Shown here piece by piece: positions 44,350 to 56,290 of a stretch of 64,000 nucleotides of DNA. The stretch is from Cycas panzhihuaensis (Eukaryota; Cycadophyta). The DNA lies in contig CM041465.1 of the NCBI GenBank assembly GCA_023213395.1, forward strand, positions 182,845,741 through 182,909,740, written 5' to 3'. The notes under the pieces are model-generated. The model had not been told where the DNA came from. It did no database searches and saw only the letters and a list, made by a program, of their open reading frames with translations. The translations under genes and the position numbers were made by a program. Every line of letters starts with the position of its first letter. Position 1 is the stretch's first letter.

Positions 44350-45240
44350 AATAAAATGTATTAAACTATCCACCAGTTATTTATACATTGTTGATTAGCA
44401 TTTGCTCAACCATATTTCATTTAAATTTGGAACCTGTCTCCACGGAGGTATGCATAAGTTTGCCATCAACCATTCTAAATTTCTTTAGAATTTTCTAATA
44501 TTTTTCACCTATGAGATAAAAGCACGTTTAGGCCTTTGCCATACTTCCACTCTAAGGAAGTAGTATAAAATGCCCCAATCCATTATCTCAAAGAAATGGT
44601 TGAGATCTATCTTCAAGTTTGGTATCATATTAATATCATTACTTGTGATTAGTAGATCATCAATATATAACACCAAAATATAACTTTATTATTTAAGTCC
44701 TTGAAGTATAGGCTTGAGTAATTGGAGTTTTTCAAACCCATTTTTAAGAAAATACTAATCAATCTTTTCATTCTAGGCTCTTGGAGCCAGTTTTAGGCCA
44801 TGCAAGGCTTTTCTAAGCTAGCATACCAAGATCTCTTGACCTTTCTCCACAAAGTTGGGTGACTACTCTATGTAGATTTCTTCTATCAAATTTTCATTAA
44901 AAAATGTGCTTTTAAAATCCATTTGATAAAGCTTCTAATTAAATTATGTAATCATCACCACAATAAGGCAAATAGTATTCATCTTTGCAACAAGAGCAAA
45001 TGCTTCTTAGTGGTCAATCCCTTCTTGTTACTTGATGCCTTTCACTATAAGTCTAGCTCTAAAATTTTCTATAGATTTATTAAATTTAAACTTAGTTCTA
45101 TAGATCTATTTGCAATCAATTATATACTTTTTAATAGGTAATTTGACTAAGTCTCATATGTGGTTCTTCCTGATAGCTTGGATTTCAATACCTCTAATAT
45201 CATTCTAATTTTTTTTTTACTGCTTCTTCAATTATAGATG
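44350..45240 (-). pseudogene. Cop4 reverse transcriptase
   Basis: Near 44830-44760 the minus strand reads RKALHGLKLAPRA, the copia LYGLKQAPRAW block. At 44656-44667 it has YIDD within LYIDDLLITSND. These two blocks are correctly spaced. Many stops are present. Confidence 0.82.
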
Positions 45241-45715
45241 GTTTATCAACATCGAACACATGCCATAAGGAACATGTGCATCTAGTAAAAAAGTCATAAT
45301 TATTATTTTTTCTCTCCCTCTAATTCAAATAATAACTTTTCAATATTCTCTATAAATTTTAAATACCATTTTAAAATCCTTTTCTTTGAAGATGAAAGTA
45401 AAGATAAGGAAAGTTTTCCTAGCTTTGGATTTTTCTCAGATTTAGATTTTAAAAGATAAAAGGATTCCATCTTTGTTACTTCACTAATGTTAAATAATTC
45501 ATAATCAAGTTGATTAATATCATTTGAAGAATTGTATTCATATGGCTCCTTAATCTACTCCTCAACATCAATTAAACCAACACATATAGTGTCATCTTCA
45601 TGGAAGATTATATCATGAATTATATAAAATTATCTAGTAAATAACTCTTAAACTCTGTATACTTTACTTTCTTTAGAGTATTTTACAAGAATACACTTTG
45701 TGCTTTTATCATCCT
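45241..45715 (-). other. Cop4 integrase-to-RT linker
   Basis: Low-complexity, strongly decayed sequence in the position of the linker between IN and RT. It ends with atcct (45711-45715), the TSD of NA2. Confidence 0.45.
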
Positions 45716-46033
45716 TACTGGGAAACATAAATGTAAGTAAAGGTCGATATGATCTTTCACATCAGGCATATCACAATAGAAATCATACACATGGGACACC
45801 AGATTATCGTGGGAAACCCTTACGAGCGAAAATACATAATAATATTATTTAATTTTTTATAATCTAATGTTATTACATAGTTTAGAATTTGACCTATATT
45901 TATAGATCTAAAGTGCCTAAATATAATTACAATTACATATGTTGTCTTACCACTCTCGAGAATATTTCACCTACATATTAGGCACATAAATAGGTCCACT
46001 TTATATTAATCAGTATATTAACATATTCCAACA
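45716..46033 (-). repeat. NA2 3' LTR
   Basis: It starts tactgggaaac (decayed TGTTGGAAAAC) and ends atattccaaca. It shares gggaaaccctta and tatttatagatctaaagtgcc with the right copy. Confidence 0.87.
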
Positions 46034-46042
46034 TTCCCTCTT
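46034..46042 (-). other. NA2 polypurine tract
   Basis: On the minus strand it reads aagagggaa, before TGTTGGAATATG. Confidence 0.75.
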
Positions 46043-47102
46043 AATATAAATGTGGGGTGATAAGGTTTATCCTTAGAAATATATCCTCTCTCAAGGATAA
46101 CCTTACCCAATATGCATAAACATTGATATAGCGATCTTCAGTTTGAGCTTAGTAAACACACCTATAAGTTGATCTCCATTTGGATAACCTTCAACCTATA
46201 TCTTTTCTTATCTAATCTTCACTCAGATGTAATGGTGCTATACCTCATATGTACTTGAATTTTTGGATGTGATTCAAAAAGTCCCAGCAATCATATAACT
46301 TCTTCTGCACCTAACACTTTGTCCATACAACTTATCCATATCCTTTGACTAAACCAAGAGGTTGAGCCACTTGATCCATGTGAATCTCCTCTTTAAGTCT
46401 CCATTAAGGGATGCTAGTATGATGTGATATGACATCTAACTATCTAAAGCTACTAAAGTAAGGATCAAATGGACCAATAAACATAGAAATAGGTGCAAAT
46501 ATCTCCTCATACCTTAATCCTTCTTCCTGCTTGATATCCTGCACAACAAGTCTTACTAACTTACAAATTGACTAGGTTCTTGATAGAGGAAAGGGACCCA
46601 AATCCCACATATCACTCTCTACTAATGCAACTCTCCATTGTAAATATACACTCGTTGGAATGCTAGTATCTATCATAAGCTTTGACTAGCATGCTGATCC
46701 ATGATCTTCAATCATCCTACATGTCTTCAACCATTAATGGAATATGGGGTTATAATCCATGTCTCTTCAAGTAATGGCTCCTCATCATCAATCTCTCACT
46801 AGTTCCAGCTTCTATCTCAAGCACAATGTTAAGCAAACAGACCTCTACATTTGCTAAATCACGGTTTAGCAAAGTGAAATAATGAAGGATAAAACCTATA
46901 ATGATACTACTTAGCATTTATTATCACACCAAAACCTCAAGGTATTAGAGGAGAGGGAGCCATTTCCTTAAGAAGGCCCAATAATAAGTCCACATCCACC
47001 CACCCATGAATTAGAGAGTCAAGTTCGAAAACACCTAAGAGGGGCTAGGATACTCCAACACCCACCCATAAACTAAACTCAAAGTGACTCGAACCATAGA
47101 CA
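46043..47102. other. NA2 interior, non-coding
   Basis: No domain was recognised. The sequence is pyrimidine-rich on the plus strand with scattered ctcct and tcttc motifs. Confidence 0.6.
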
Positions 47103-47114
47103 CAATCTGATACC
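47103..47114 (-). other. NA2 primer-binding site
   Basis: On the minus strand it reads TGGTATCAGATT, ten of twelve positions matching the initiator tRNA-Met site, next to the LTR. Confidence 0.8.
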
Positions 47115-47115
47115 A

Positions 47116-47435
47116 TGTTGGAAAACATAAATGTAAGCAAAGGTTGACATGAGCTTTCATATTAGGTAGATCACAACAAAAATCATACACACAGAATACC
47201 AGATTGTTAGGGGAAACCCTTACAGGCGAAAATCCATAATAACATTATTTATATTTTTGACAATCTGATGTTATTATATAGTTTGGACTTTGATCTATAT
47301 TTATAGATCTAAAGTGCCCAAATATAATTACAATTGCATCCATCAGCTCACCACTCTCAAGAATATTCCACCTATATATTTAGGCATATTAATAGGCCCA
47401 CTTTACATCAATTGGTATATTAACATATTCCAATA
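47116..47435 (-). repeat. NA2 5' LTR
   Basis: It starts TGTTGGAAAACATAAATG and ends atattccaata. It is followed by atcct. Confidence 0.87.
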
Positions 47436-47440
47436 ATCCT

Positions 47441-48330
47441 ACTTTTATTATTTTTCTTTGGGATATGTGTGTATACTATATACCAAAAAACTTTTAAATG
47501 ATAATATATATAATTAACTTCTTATCTAATCAAGCCTCCTTAGGTGTTTTATTCCTAATATCCCTTATAGTTCTTATACTCTTCAAATATATAATTGTGT
47601 TTATAACTTTAACTTATAAAAAAATTTAACACATCCTTGCCTTTCATCATAGATTTAGATTTTTTAACTAAAGTTCTATTCATCTATTTAGCAACTCCAT
47701 TTTGCCAAGGTAGATAGTAGAAAACTATCTCTTGATTCCATGGTCCTTGCATAACTAAGTGAACTTTTTAAAAGTATACTCACTACCATTTCGAGTTCAT
47801 AAGATATTGATTCTATGTCTTCTTTCATTCTCTATCAAATCTGTAAACTATTCAAAATAGATGAAGGCTTGGGATTTTTATTTTAGTAGAAATATTTATA
47901 CTTTTTGGGAAAAATCATCCATAAAAGTAATAGTATACCTCGCTCCACCAAATAATATGACAAGCATTGGTTCATAAATATTTGAGTGAACTAATCCTAG
48001 CTTCTATAAGCTTTCTTTCTTAGAAATAGCTCTCTAGGTTGTTTTGTAAAAATACAAGGTTCACATAAATAACTTTGAGTATTAATCAAAGGAATATCAT
48101 GTACCATTTTTAACTTATGTATTAATTAGAGTCTAGAGTAGTTTAAATGACTTATTCATTCATGCCATAATTTTTGCTTTATAGTTATAATAAGGAATGC
48201 TCCTTATACCTCAAAGTGTCTTTACAATTTATATAGATTATTATCTCTAAGCCTTTTGGCTATAATCTTGTTTTGTTTATCTTTGATTATGCATTGTTCT
48301 CGATCAAACATTATAGTCATATTTTATTAT
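47441..48330 (-). pseudogene. Cop4 integrase
   Basis: Minus-strand blocks include SNGSEYTF (near 47790-47815) and WQNGVAK.MNR (near 47680-47715), the copia integrase signature around the catalytic Glu. Upstream near 48230-48330 is a decayed pre-integrase region. Stops are frequent. Confidence 0.75.
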
Positions 48331-49250
48331 TTAATTTTCCCCATAGAAATAAGACTCACTTTAGATTAGCCACATATAAAATATTCTACATTGTCATTCA
48401 TAATTTTTCATGATGAATGGTACCTTTCTAACTCCTATGACCTCTGGATCAGTGTCATCCCCAATGCTAACTTTTTGATTTACCTCCTACATCTAATAAA
48501 ACCATTCTAGTTTGTTAGTCATATGTCTTGATACACCTAAATTATTAAACTAGAGTTCTTGTGCATTATACTTCATCTTATATGGCAGTTGCTTTACTAT
48601 CTTAAGAGGTATATTCTCTACTGTATTTGTCATGTGACTACATTATCTAAATAGATGTTGTTATTGTTGTTGTTCTGATTGTCATTGAGGATTTTATGAA
48701 CAATATTAGCATTGCCATTCCCAACAATCCTTTTTAATATATCCCAACTTTCCACAATGATAATATTTAGGCCAATATTATCCCTTTGATCCTCTTATTT
48801 TTTCCCTTGAACTGCTAGTTTAGAAGTTATATTCTTCTATGGAATATAAGGTTTTTTCTCCTTCGATTTGGATGGAAACACTCTAGATGATTCATTGTGT
48901 GTATCGTTTAGTTTATGCTCATGCGACATGCAAGTATTCTAAATAACTAATTATTAGAGTAGACAATTTATCTAAAAATGTTACCATACTTGTAAATTTT
49001 TTATACTAACCCAGTGGGCTCCTCAAAATATTAGTAATGATCTTTGAATTAGGTACATTCTTACTTATTGTCATCAGTCGATTATATAGTGATCTCATAT
49101 ATCATATGTGTTTTGGCATATTGTCTACCATCTTCAAACTATAAAGATAACTCCATAGGTTTAAGGCTCTAACATCATCCTTATGTCTGTATAGGTTTAT
49201 GTAGTGGCACCTTTGATATTTATTACTGTTAGCAAGTAATACTATATTAT
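48331..49250 (-). pseudogene. Cop4 gag C-terminal part and protease
   Basis: Gag is represented by NVPNSKIITNILRSPLG (near 49080-49020), equivalent to the KILRSLP block of UBN2 gag, preceded by LWSYLYSLKMVDNMPKHI. A decayed knuckle lies near 48730-48770 and protease near 48440-48540. The N-terminal half of gag is missing. Confidence 0.62.
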
Positions 49251-49473
49251 AATGTAAATCTTATAAAAATACTTTATAAATTATATCATTAAAAAGTAGT
49301 TAACCATGTGGTTACTTGACTCAACCTATTTATACTATCTTATTTTATCCTCTAAAAATAGTAGGTGAGGACCTCATACATAAGTTGTATAGTATGAATT
49401 TTGATAATGTTATTTATTATTATTTAAGGTGGTTCTTTATCCCCTAAGGGGTTTTCCACCTATTTAAAAATGG
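49251..49473 (+). repeat. Probable upstream part of Cop5 5' LTR
   Basis: It contains ttatcccctaaggggttttccacc, in two parts a hairpin (cccctaagggg) and the gttttccac phrase common in the R region of plant copia LTRs. No second copy is available to define the LTR start. Confidence 0.4.
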
Positions 49474-49555
49474 TGTTCATTTTCTATATGATGTGACTTT
49501 GTTCTATTAAATTGGATCCTGATTTTATAATTACTTTCTACTATACAAATCTACA
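49474..49555 (+). repeat. Cop5 5' LTR end
   Basis: It starts tgttcattttctatatg and ends caaatctaca. It is repeated at 62534-62617 in the same orientation and is followed by a PBS, so it is the 3' end of a 5' LTR. Confidence 0.75.
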
Positions 49556-49557
49556 CA

Positions 49558-49569
49558 TGGTATTAGAGC
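49558..49569 (+). other. Cop5 primer-binding site
   Basis: It reads TGGTATTAGAGC, one mismatch from the initiator tRNA-Met site, two bases after the LTR end. Confidence 0.82.
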
Positions 49570-49670
49570 ATTCCAACAAATGCCCTTCAACCAAGAAAGC
49601 TTAAAAAATATTCAAAGATCAAATAAAGGTACTCATAGAATGCTTTAATTCAAGGTAAGAAGTATATAAG

Positions 49671-49671
<1 letters not shown>

Positions 49672-49737
<66 letters not shown>
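49672..49737. repeat. (TTA)n microsatellite, about 22 units
   Basis: Perfect or near-perfect TTA repetition lies downstream of the Cop5 PBS. Confidence 0.97.
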
Positions 49738-49739
<2 letters not shown>

Positions 49740-50360
49740 TTACTTCATAAAATTTAAAAATTTTTACACAAACCTTTTGAAACATAGATTCTAATACTAA
49801 CCACAATATTTAGTTTTGTCTACAAAAGAAATTCTTACAAAATAAGTTTTTTATAGGCATTATAGTTACATTGAAAGGTACTATAATTACATTAAAACCT
49901 AAGACAATCCCAGCCATGAGATTTGCTAACAAAAATAAGTATAAAATTATAAAGATTAACATTGGACCAAAATAGAGAAACTTGCAAGGATGGAACCTTA
50001 ACATCATTGGAGTAAAAGCATAACAAAATCTTTAATAGAGTAAACATCTATGTTGTTGGTGTAAAATAAACCATAGAGACAAGTTACCAATGCTTCCAAA
50101 GTAGAGTTGAGAATAGAAGGGTCGTATGATGGATAATACATTACTGGAGCTAAAAATGTTAAAGGACCTTCTATTAAGTAAGAATAACTAGTGTCTTTTA
50201 TGGATGAAATCTACAATGGACCAGATGTCATCAACAAAAAAGATAAACACACAAAACCAACATCTACAAAATCCCTCGAAGTCTAAAATGTGGATGAATT
50301 GAAGACTGTCGAGTTGCCCAACCTGTAGAAAACATTAGAGAAATAATTCATTGCATGTGC
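49738..50360. other. Cop5 interior, non-coding
   Basis: AT-rich with no recognisable gag or pol. It ends with attga (50361-50365), the TSD of Gyp2. Confidence 0.5.
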
Positions 50361-50365
50361 ATTGA

Positions 50366-50523
50366 TGTAACGAATCATTATACCAATTGTAATAAACCTA
50401 AATCAAAAGAAAGAAATCTAATTGCATATGGTAACACAAGAATCAAAATTATATATAAGAGTATAAAAGCATCCATAATCACATGTATAGATGGGCCTCT
50501 TCGAGAGGGAAACCTCTAATACA
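50366..50523 (-). repeat. Gyp2 3' LTR remnant (R-U5 only)
   Basis: It starts tgtaacgaatcattatacc and matches 62129-62286 over its whole 158 bp, ending aatacataa. Beyond this point the sequence is integrase coding, not U3. Confidence 0.85.
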
Positions 50524-50529
50524 TAAAAC

Positions 50530-51500
50530 TTGTGTTTACCCTCTCTTTTAATTGAAGTTTGCTTGTATGGTTGCAAGTGCAAGTAAATCCAATCTCCTAC
50601 TTAAAACTCTCATTCACTTCTTCGTTTATTTGCTTGTTGTTTCATTCGGTTTTGAGCCAAGTTAAGGTTTTCCTTTAATATCTTGAGTGTCTTTGTGGTT
50701 TGTGGTAGATGCTCCTCCACTGCTTAAACTCTAGAATTCTCTATGGCATAGTTCTTAATAGATGGTGGTTCATACTCATATAATGCCTAGAAGGGAGTTA
50801 TTTTTGTTGCCACATGGTAAGTAGTATTATACCACTATTTTGCCATGGGAAGCCGATGATGCCATTGATTTTGTTTAGCTGACATGTAACATCGTAGATA
50901 TCCTTTTAAACATTTGTTAACCACCTTTGTTTGTCCATTTGTTTGTGGGTGGTATGATGTGCTCATTATTAGCTTGGTGCCTAAAGCTTGGAAGAGTTCA
51001 GTTCAGAAAATGCTTGTGAACTTTGGGTCTTTGTCACTAACAATCTTCTTAGGCATTCCATGGAGTCGATGTATCTCTTTTAAGAAAATCTTAGCAATTT
51101 GTTTTGCCTTATAAGTGGACTCGATTCCACAAAAATAAGCACACTTTGTTAATCTATCGATAAATACAAGGACGACATCCCTCCCATCTGATTTTGGTAA
51201 TCTTGTCATGAAGTCTATGGATATTTCTTCCCATCTTTGATTTAGTATAGGGAGTGGATACAATAGACCAAGCATCTTGCTCATTTCACCCTTTTGTCGT
51301 TGGCACACTTCGCAAGCTGTAACCCATCTTTTAGTATCTTGCTTAAGCCCATTCCAATAGAAGGATTGCTTAATCCGTTGGTAAGTCTTTAGGAATCCAG
51401 AATGGCCTGCTATTGGAGAGGCGTATACATCATGCAATATCTTCTCCTTAATCTAGAAATCATGACTAAGTTATATTCTACTTTTGTACCACAGGATGTT
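50530..51500 (-). pseudogene. Gyp2 integrase
   Basis: It starts with a decayed ILWYKSRI block next to the Cop6 LTR, then AGHSGFLKTYQRIKQSFYWN and CEVCQRQKGE (the HHCC zinc end), ISIDFMTRLPKSDGRDVVLV (first Asp), KIVSDKDPKF (second Asp), and, in another frame, STSYHPQTNGQTKVVNKCL. After that come WWYNTTYHVATKITPF and VGDWIYLHLQPYKQ. The C-terminal barrel is cut off by the LTR remnant. Residues 51003-51437 are open; frame changes occur near 51000. Confidence 0.92.
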
Positions 51501-51502
51501 TG

Positions 51503-51782
51503 TGAAAAGGGTTAATGCCACAAGGTCATTACATTAGTTGATTATTTCGAAAAATGGTTTTAAGTGAACTTTAAATTAGATCACTTAAGTGAAATACGCT
51601 TTCATATGCATTATGTGTAATTTTATTTTACATAACTCTAATGCTCCCTCTCTTAATATAAAGTAAAAGCTCAATGGAGGAGATCCATTCTTACCTCCCT
51701 ATTTTGTGAGAGCTACTTTCTTTCTCTCAAGTCTCTCTTGCTTCTGTGTTTATGGAGATGAATTATAGATCCACTCTTTGCA
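51503..51782 (+). repeat. Cop6 5' LTR
   Basis: It starts tgaaaagggttaatgcc and ends ccactctttgca. It is the reverse-strand equivalent of the 297-bp Cop1 LTRs. taatataaagtaaaagct near 51652-51670 is a possible TATA region conserved in Cop1. Confidence 0.88.
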
Positions 51783-51784
51783 TG

Positions 51785-51796
51785 TGGTATTAGAGC
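51785..51796 (+). other. Cop6 primer-binding site
   Basis: It reads TGGTATTAGAGC, one mismatch from the initiator tRNA-Met site. Confidence 0.88.
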
Positions 51797-53780
51797 TTAC
51801 TTCCTTCATATTCCTCACTTACACTTGCAATGGAGTTATCACTTCCTTCTCCCCCACAATCCATGTGGTGAAGGAGATTGTGAAAGTGGATTTAGAAATA
51901 TTTTTAAGTTATTATGATAGCATATTTTGTATTGTTTGCTTTCCCTTTCTCTTTTGCAAGTTTGGAAGCATAATACAAGGAGTTGTAAGGCACAAGGATT
52001 CCTATCCTTTGGTCGCCATTCATGCTATCTCATTTTTCTTTTTCTTTCCCCTATTTTTGTCCATTTAACAAGGGGAAATGCTACCAAAATATTTCCAACA
52101 TTTAGAAGAATGATTGTAAGGGGAGGTTTTACCCAATTTTTTAAAGAATTTCAAGCCATTTAAAATATCCATCATTGTATACTTTCACCTTGTCCATATT
52201 GGGATCCTGGTGATAAAAAAATGATGGAAATTTCATATGGTATCATGTGTTAATGAGATATTAGCAAGCTAAAATTTCTACAGAAATACAATTTAATTAC
52301 TGAATTTCACAGGTCTGTAAAATCTTCTACAGAGCTCCAATTGAAGTGATTTAAATTGTCAAAGATGAAACTCTAAGTCTACTTTCTAGCACAAAAATCG
52401 CACCTAATTTGGATGTCGTATGAGGAAGTTATTGCTATTTTAGTGAACAATAGATATTTTTAGTAAGAATTCTTGAAAAATATAATTTTCTAATTTTGTG
52501 GGGATGCCAAAAGCTTTCCAGAACTCATTTGGATCTGATTCCACTTCCTGAAGATGAAGCTCTGAGTCTAGTTTGTAACACAAAAATCGGCACTCCATTT
52601 TGACATCATGGGAGAAAGTTATTGCTAATTTAGTAAAGACTACTTTATTTTGTATTAACCAAAAAAAAAAAGTGAAGAAAATTTCTTCCTTCTTTATAAG
52701 GCTTAAAAGCCCATTGTATAAGTGAGAAAAAAACACCTAGATCAGAGTAATATCTAGTGTCCTCACTCACTTATTAACATTGTATTTTAGAACTCTAAAA
52801 TCACTCAAAGAAAGCACTCTAAAGACACTTCAAGCAAGCACTCCAAGCAAGCATTCTATTTTAAGTTAAATGTACATTTAATGTAATTCGATAATCTTTT
52901 CACTCTTCCTAAAATGAATCCATCACGTACGCTATTTTCTGCCATCTTGTACCTGTTCACACACTCACCAAGGTTGAGATACCTTGGTTGGTAGAATGCT
53001 GTGCCATAAATGAGGTGTAGGTTTCAAGTTGGGACTGGACTAAATTGAAATATTGGTGAGGTTTGGTTAGCCATACCATCATGTCTCAATCAGGGATCAT
53101 CCTGATAACCAACCGGGAAAACTGAAACTTTAATACAAGATTAAAATATACCCAATCCAATATCCATCATAGCCATGGGTATGCACATACCACTTTTAAG
53201 GGGAGGTATATAGCTGCTCATTGGTGAACTAGGTGAGGATTGGGAGTACCTAGGCTCTGTTGTGACTTGGATTTCATCACTAAGCGTAATTGCAGGTATC
53301 GCGGGTAAAGGCCAACTTAATTCTACTATAAACCTAGGGATCCCTTCAACAGCCTCAACTACATATTGGACACAAGTTAGAGGTTATTGGGTTAATTACG
53401 CATCCTACATTTGAGTTTCAAGTTGTATAAACCCAACGATGTCAGCTTCTACATTAGCCTACAATCTTGTATATTGATCACTTACTTATTTGTAAAAAGT
53501 GATCCATAGTGTAATTACAATCATAGTGCTTCTCATACTCCTAATGCGTTAGGTTAATATTTTCCACAAATGTTAGTGGCCAATTTTTATCATAGTGCTT
53601 CTCATATTCCTACTGCGTCAGGTTAATATTTCTCACAAGTGTCGGTGACTTTTCTCTAAGTTGCTCCCTTCATATTTGAGTAACCATTCTCACTTCTTCT
53701 TCCTTCCACTACACTACTTCATTACATTTCCTATTTGTAAATAGTGATTGGTCATTTATTGCCATCACTTTTTTAGTCCC
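51797..53780 (+). other. Cop6 long non-coding leader
   Basis: About 2 kb aligns with the Cop1 leader. At about 52395-52450 and 52575-52630 two degenerate units carry (g/a)aaatcg, gaggaagttattgct or gagaaagttattgct, and tttagt. Two 69-bp repeats lie near 53521-53660. The open frame at 51778-52068 starts before the PBS and has no domain. Confidence 0.75.
53521..53660. repeat. 69-bp tandem repeat in Cop6 leader (two units)
   Basis: Both units start tcatagtgcttctcata(c/t)tcct and contain gg(t)taatatt, 69 bases apart. They correspond to the three-unit array of Cop1. Confidence 0.82.
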
Positions 53781-53789
53781 TTGTTCATT

Positions 53790-54900
53790 TATTCCCTTCT
53801 AAAAAGACACCATATCTTCACAGTTCAAGCAAAATGTGAACTGTATTCTAAAAAGGAAAGAAAATTAGGACATGTGGTTCATTGGTATTAGAAATGTTGC
53901 AAAGTATGAAGGTCTATAGAGAGATCACTTGCAACCTACACTATCTGTTGCAGCTACAACTACCTTAGCTACTTCTAGAGGAGGTGCTCCAACTGCTCCC
54001 ACTGAAGATATAGCTAAACGCCAATGGGAACTTGATGATGATAAAATCTGTGCAGGGACACTACTTTCACTGATTATTCCCTGCATAATCTCATTGATGA
54101 AGTTGTACATGATATAGCATGGAAAGTTCTTAAGAAGAACTTTGACACTAAATCAGACTTAGAATTTGCTCACTTAGTGCTGAATATGAACAAATTAAAA
54201 ATGCAGAAAGGACACGTAAGTGAGACAATCAATCTCCTTCGTCTAATCAAGCAAGCCATTGATAAAGATTTTAAAATTCAATGCAGTATATGGACTTTCT
54301 TGATTCAGTCATATCTCCATATCCCATATTACAAAAATCTATTAGGAAGTCTTCAATCTAGTGGCACTTTGAAGACCCTAAATTTTGAGGATCTTGCTGA
54401 TAAGTTCATTGAATTTGATAAGACCTTTGATACTAACTTTGCCACTATATCAGATCCAGTTGATGCTGCTTTTGAAGTGGAAGATCTTTGTTATATCAAA
54501 AATCAAGGTCAATACTCTCGTAGAGGTGGTAATTCCCGTGGAAGAGGAAGAGGTAGACAACAAGGACAACGTCCTCTTAGTCAACAGGCTCCTCAACTCC
54601 AACAAAAATAGTCTCAAGGCCAAGGCCAAAATAATCAACTTAGACCTAGATCTAGTAATCAGAGACTATCCAACCAACCTAATACTTGGACTAGAAATCA
54701 AACAATTGTGTGCCAAAGGTGTAATAGAAAAAGACATTATGGAAAAAATTGTAGAACTGCCACCAACAAACTACTAAGTTATCAACAACGCCATGGTGCA
54801 CATAATGTTGATAATACTTCTTTTGAAAATACGTTTGGTGGAATGCAATTTGCTCATGCACAGCTTCAAAGAATTGGGACCACTTCATCAAATGTTGTTG
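53790..54900 (+). pseudogene. Cop6 gag with zinc knuckle
   Basis: After a broken N-terminal part, APTEDIAKRQWELDDDKICA is followed by a frame change, then FAHLVLNMNKLKMQKGH, INLLRLIKQAIDKDF, SSGTLKTLNFEDLADKFIEF and a Gly/Arg tail (GGNSRGRGRGRQQGQ). The CCHC knuckle CQRCNRKRHYGKNC is intact at 54711-54752, spaced C-x2-C-x4-H-x4-C. Stops occur near 54117 and 54611. Confidence 0.9.
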
Positions 54901-55420
54901 ATAGATCCACTAAGTATATTGAGGCTCATTGTGGTCATGCTTATTCACTTTTGCCTTCATCACTTGGAGTTGAAAATAGTGCCACCTCAAATACTTCATC
55001 GTGGATCATGGATACTGGAGCAACACAACACATGACTTGTCATCGCTAGTTCTTTCAAGATTTTGACTCAGAAGTTCATGGTGTTGTACACATGACTGAT
55101 AAATCATGTCAGCCAATCGAAGGACTTGGAACTGTTTGCCTGAAACTCCTAGGCCTTCCAGATTTTACACTTGTTGATGTTTTATATATTCCTGCTCTGA
55201 AGCAGAATCTCCTCTCCCTATCCACCCTTATCTCTTGTGGATTTGATCTAAGTGTAACTGCAAACAATCAAACTCTCTGTGTCATTCACCCTCCTTCAAA
55301 TGTTGTGGTAATGACCAGAATTCTTGATGGAAAACTTTTTCACCTAACTGGCTCACCATCCTATGAGCCAACTATGTTGATGATGACTCTGCTTTTACCA
55401 TAACCCTGACTCCTCAAAAG
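54901..55420 (+). pseudogene. Cop6 protease and pre-integrase linker
   Basis: The active site DTGATQHMT is intact from 55011 within SSWIMDTGATQHMTCHR, followed by a stop. Then come LGTVCLKLLGLPDFTLVDVL, ALKQNLLSLSTLISCGFDLS and ILDGKLFHLTGSPS. This is a typical copia protease region. Confidence 0.9.
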
Positions 55421-56290
55421 TTGTCCCAAGTGGCCCTATGGCATGCTCGTATGGGCCATATCAAAATTGATCATTTAAGAGAACTACAAGCCACTCTTCT
55501 TGGTTTTCCTAGGCTCTCCTCTATGCCCTTTAAATGTGAAGCATGCATTATTGCCAAATCTCAAAGACAACCCTTTCCTCGTAGTTAGTGGAAATCTAGC
55601 CAACCTTTGCAACTTATACACTCAGATATATGCAGTCCTATGCCCATCCCTTCTCTCAAATAGAAGTGGTACTATATTACTTTCATTGATGATTTTACCA
55701 AGAAAGTATAGGTTGCTTTTCTTGCAAAGAAAGATGAAGCTTTTTCTATGTTGTAAGCTTTCAAGGCCCACATGGAAAATGAATCTGGATTCAAAATCAA
55801 AATACTCAGGACTAACAATGGTGATGAGTACATATCCAATGAGTTTGAATCGTACCTACGTCAACATGGAATCAAACATCGCACCATTGCGGTACACCCC
55901 AAAGAAAATAGAGTTACTGAGCGCATGAACAGGACCATCATGAATATGGCTCGTGTTATGCTGGTATGTGAGAATGTCCCTATCTATATTTGGGCTGAGG
56001 CTATCTAGATTATTGTGTATTGCATCAATACTATTAGTCTCTCCAAGCTTGGCCCCTCTCCATATGAAATGTGGTATGGACAAATCCCCTCTATCTCCTA
56101 CTTCAGAAATTTTGGCTCTACTTGTTATGCTCATATTCTGGAGGAACATAGAAATAAGCTCCAAGATAGAGCCATCAAATACATCTTTGTCAGATACCCT
56201 ATGGACAAAAAGGGATACAAGGTTTTCATACCTTCACAGTGCAAAATCATCATCATTAGAGATGTCATCTTTGCAAAGACTGAAATTTAA
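55421..56290 (+). pseudogene. Cop6 integrase
   Basis: LWHARMGHIKIDHLRELQ and CEACIIAKSQRQPF give the zinc region. IHSDICSPMP has the first Asp, YYITFIDDFTKK follows, and ILRTNNGDEYISNEF has the second-Asp block as T-N-N-G-D-E. VHPKENRVTERMNRTIMNMA carries the catalytic Glu region. CINTISLSKLGPSPYEMWYG and YKVFIPSQCKIIIIRDVIF complete the C-terminal half that Cop1 lacks. Stops are at 55679-55760 and 56006. Confidence 0.9.

Larger units (their letters stand above)
45716..47435 (-). mobile_element. NA2: small non-coding LTR element
   Basis: LTRs of 318 bp (45716-46033) and 320 bp (47116-47435) flank a 1082-bp interior. The TSD ATCCT is perfect (45711-45715 and 47436-47440). A tRNA-Met-type PBS lies by the right LTR and a PPT by the left, so it runs on the minus strand. 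No gag or pol was found. It is larger than a typical TRIM and much smaller than a LARD. Confidence 0.88.
43392..49250 (-). mobile_element. Cop4: truncated copia element, split by NA2
   Basis: The order on the minus strand is gag, PR, IN, RT, RNase H, PPT, LTR (copia). The left (3') LTR is about 43392-43714. No matching right LTR or PBS is present: gag starts in mid-domain near 49240, so the 5' end is lost. NA2 (45716-47435) separates IN from RT. Heavily decayed. Confidence 0.78.
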
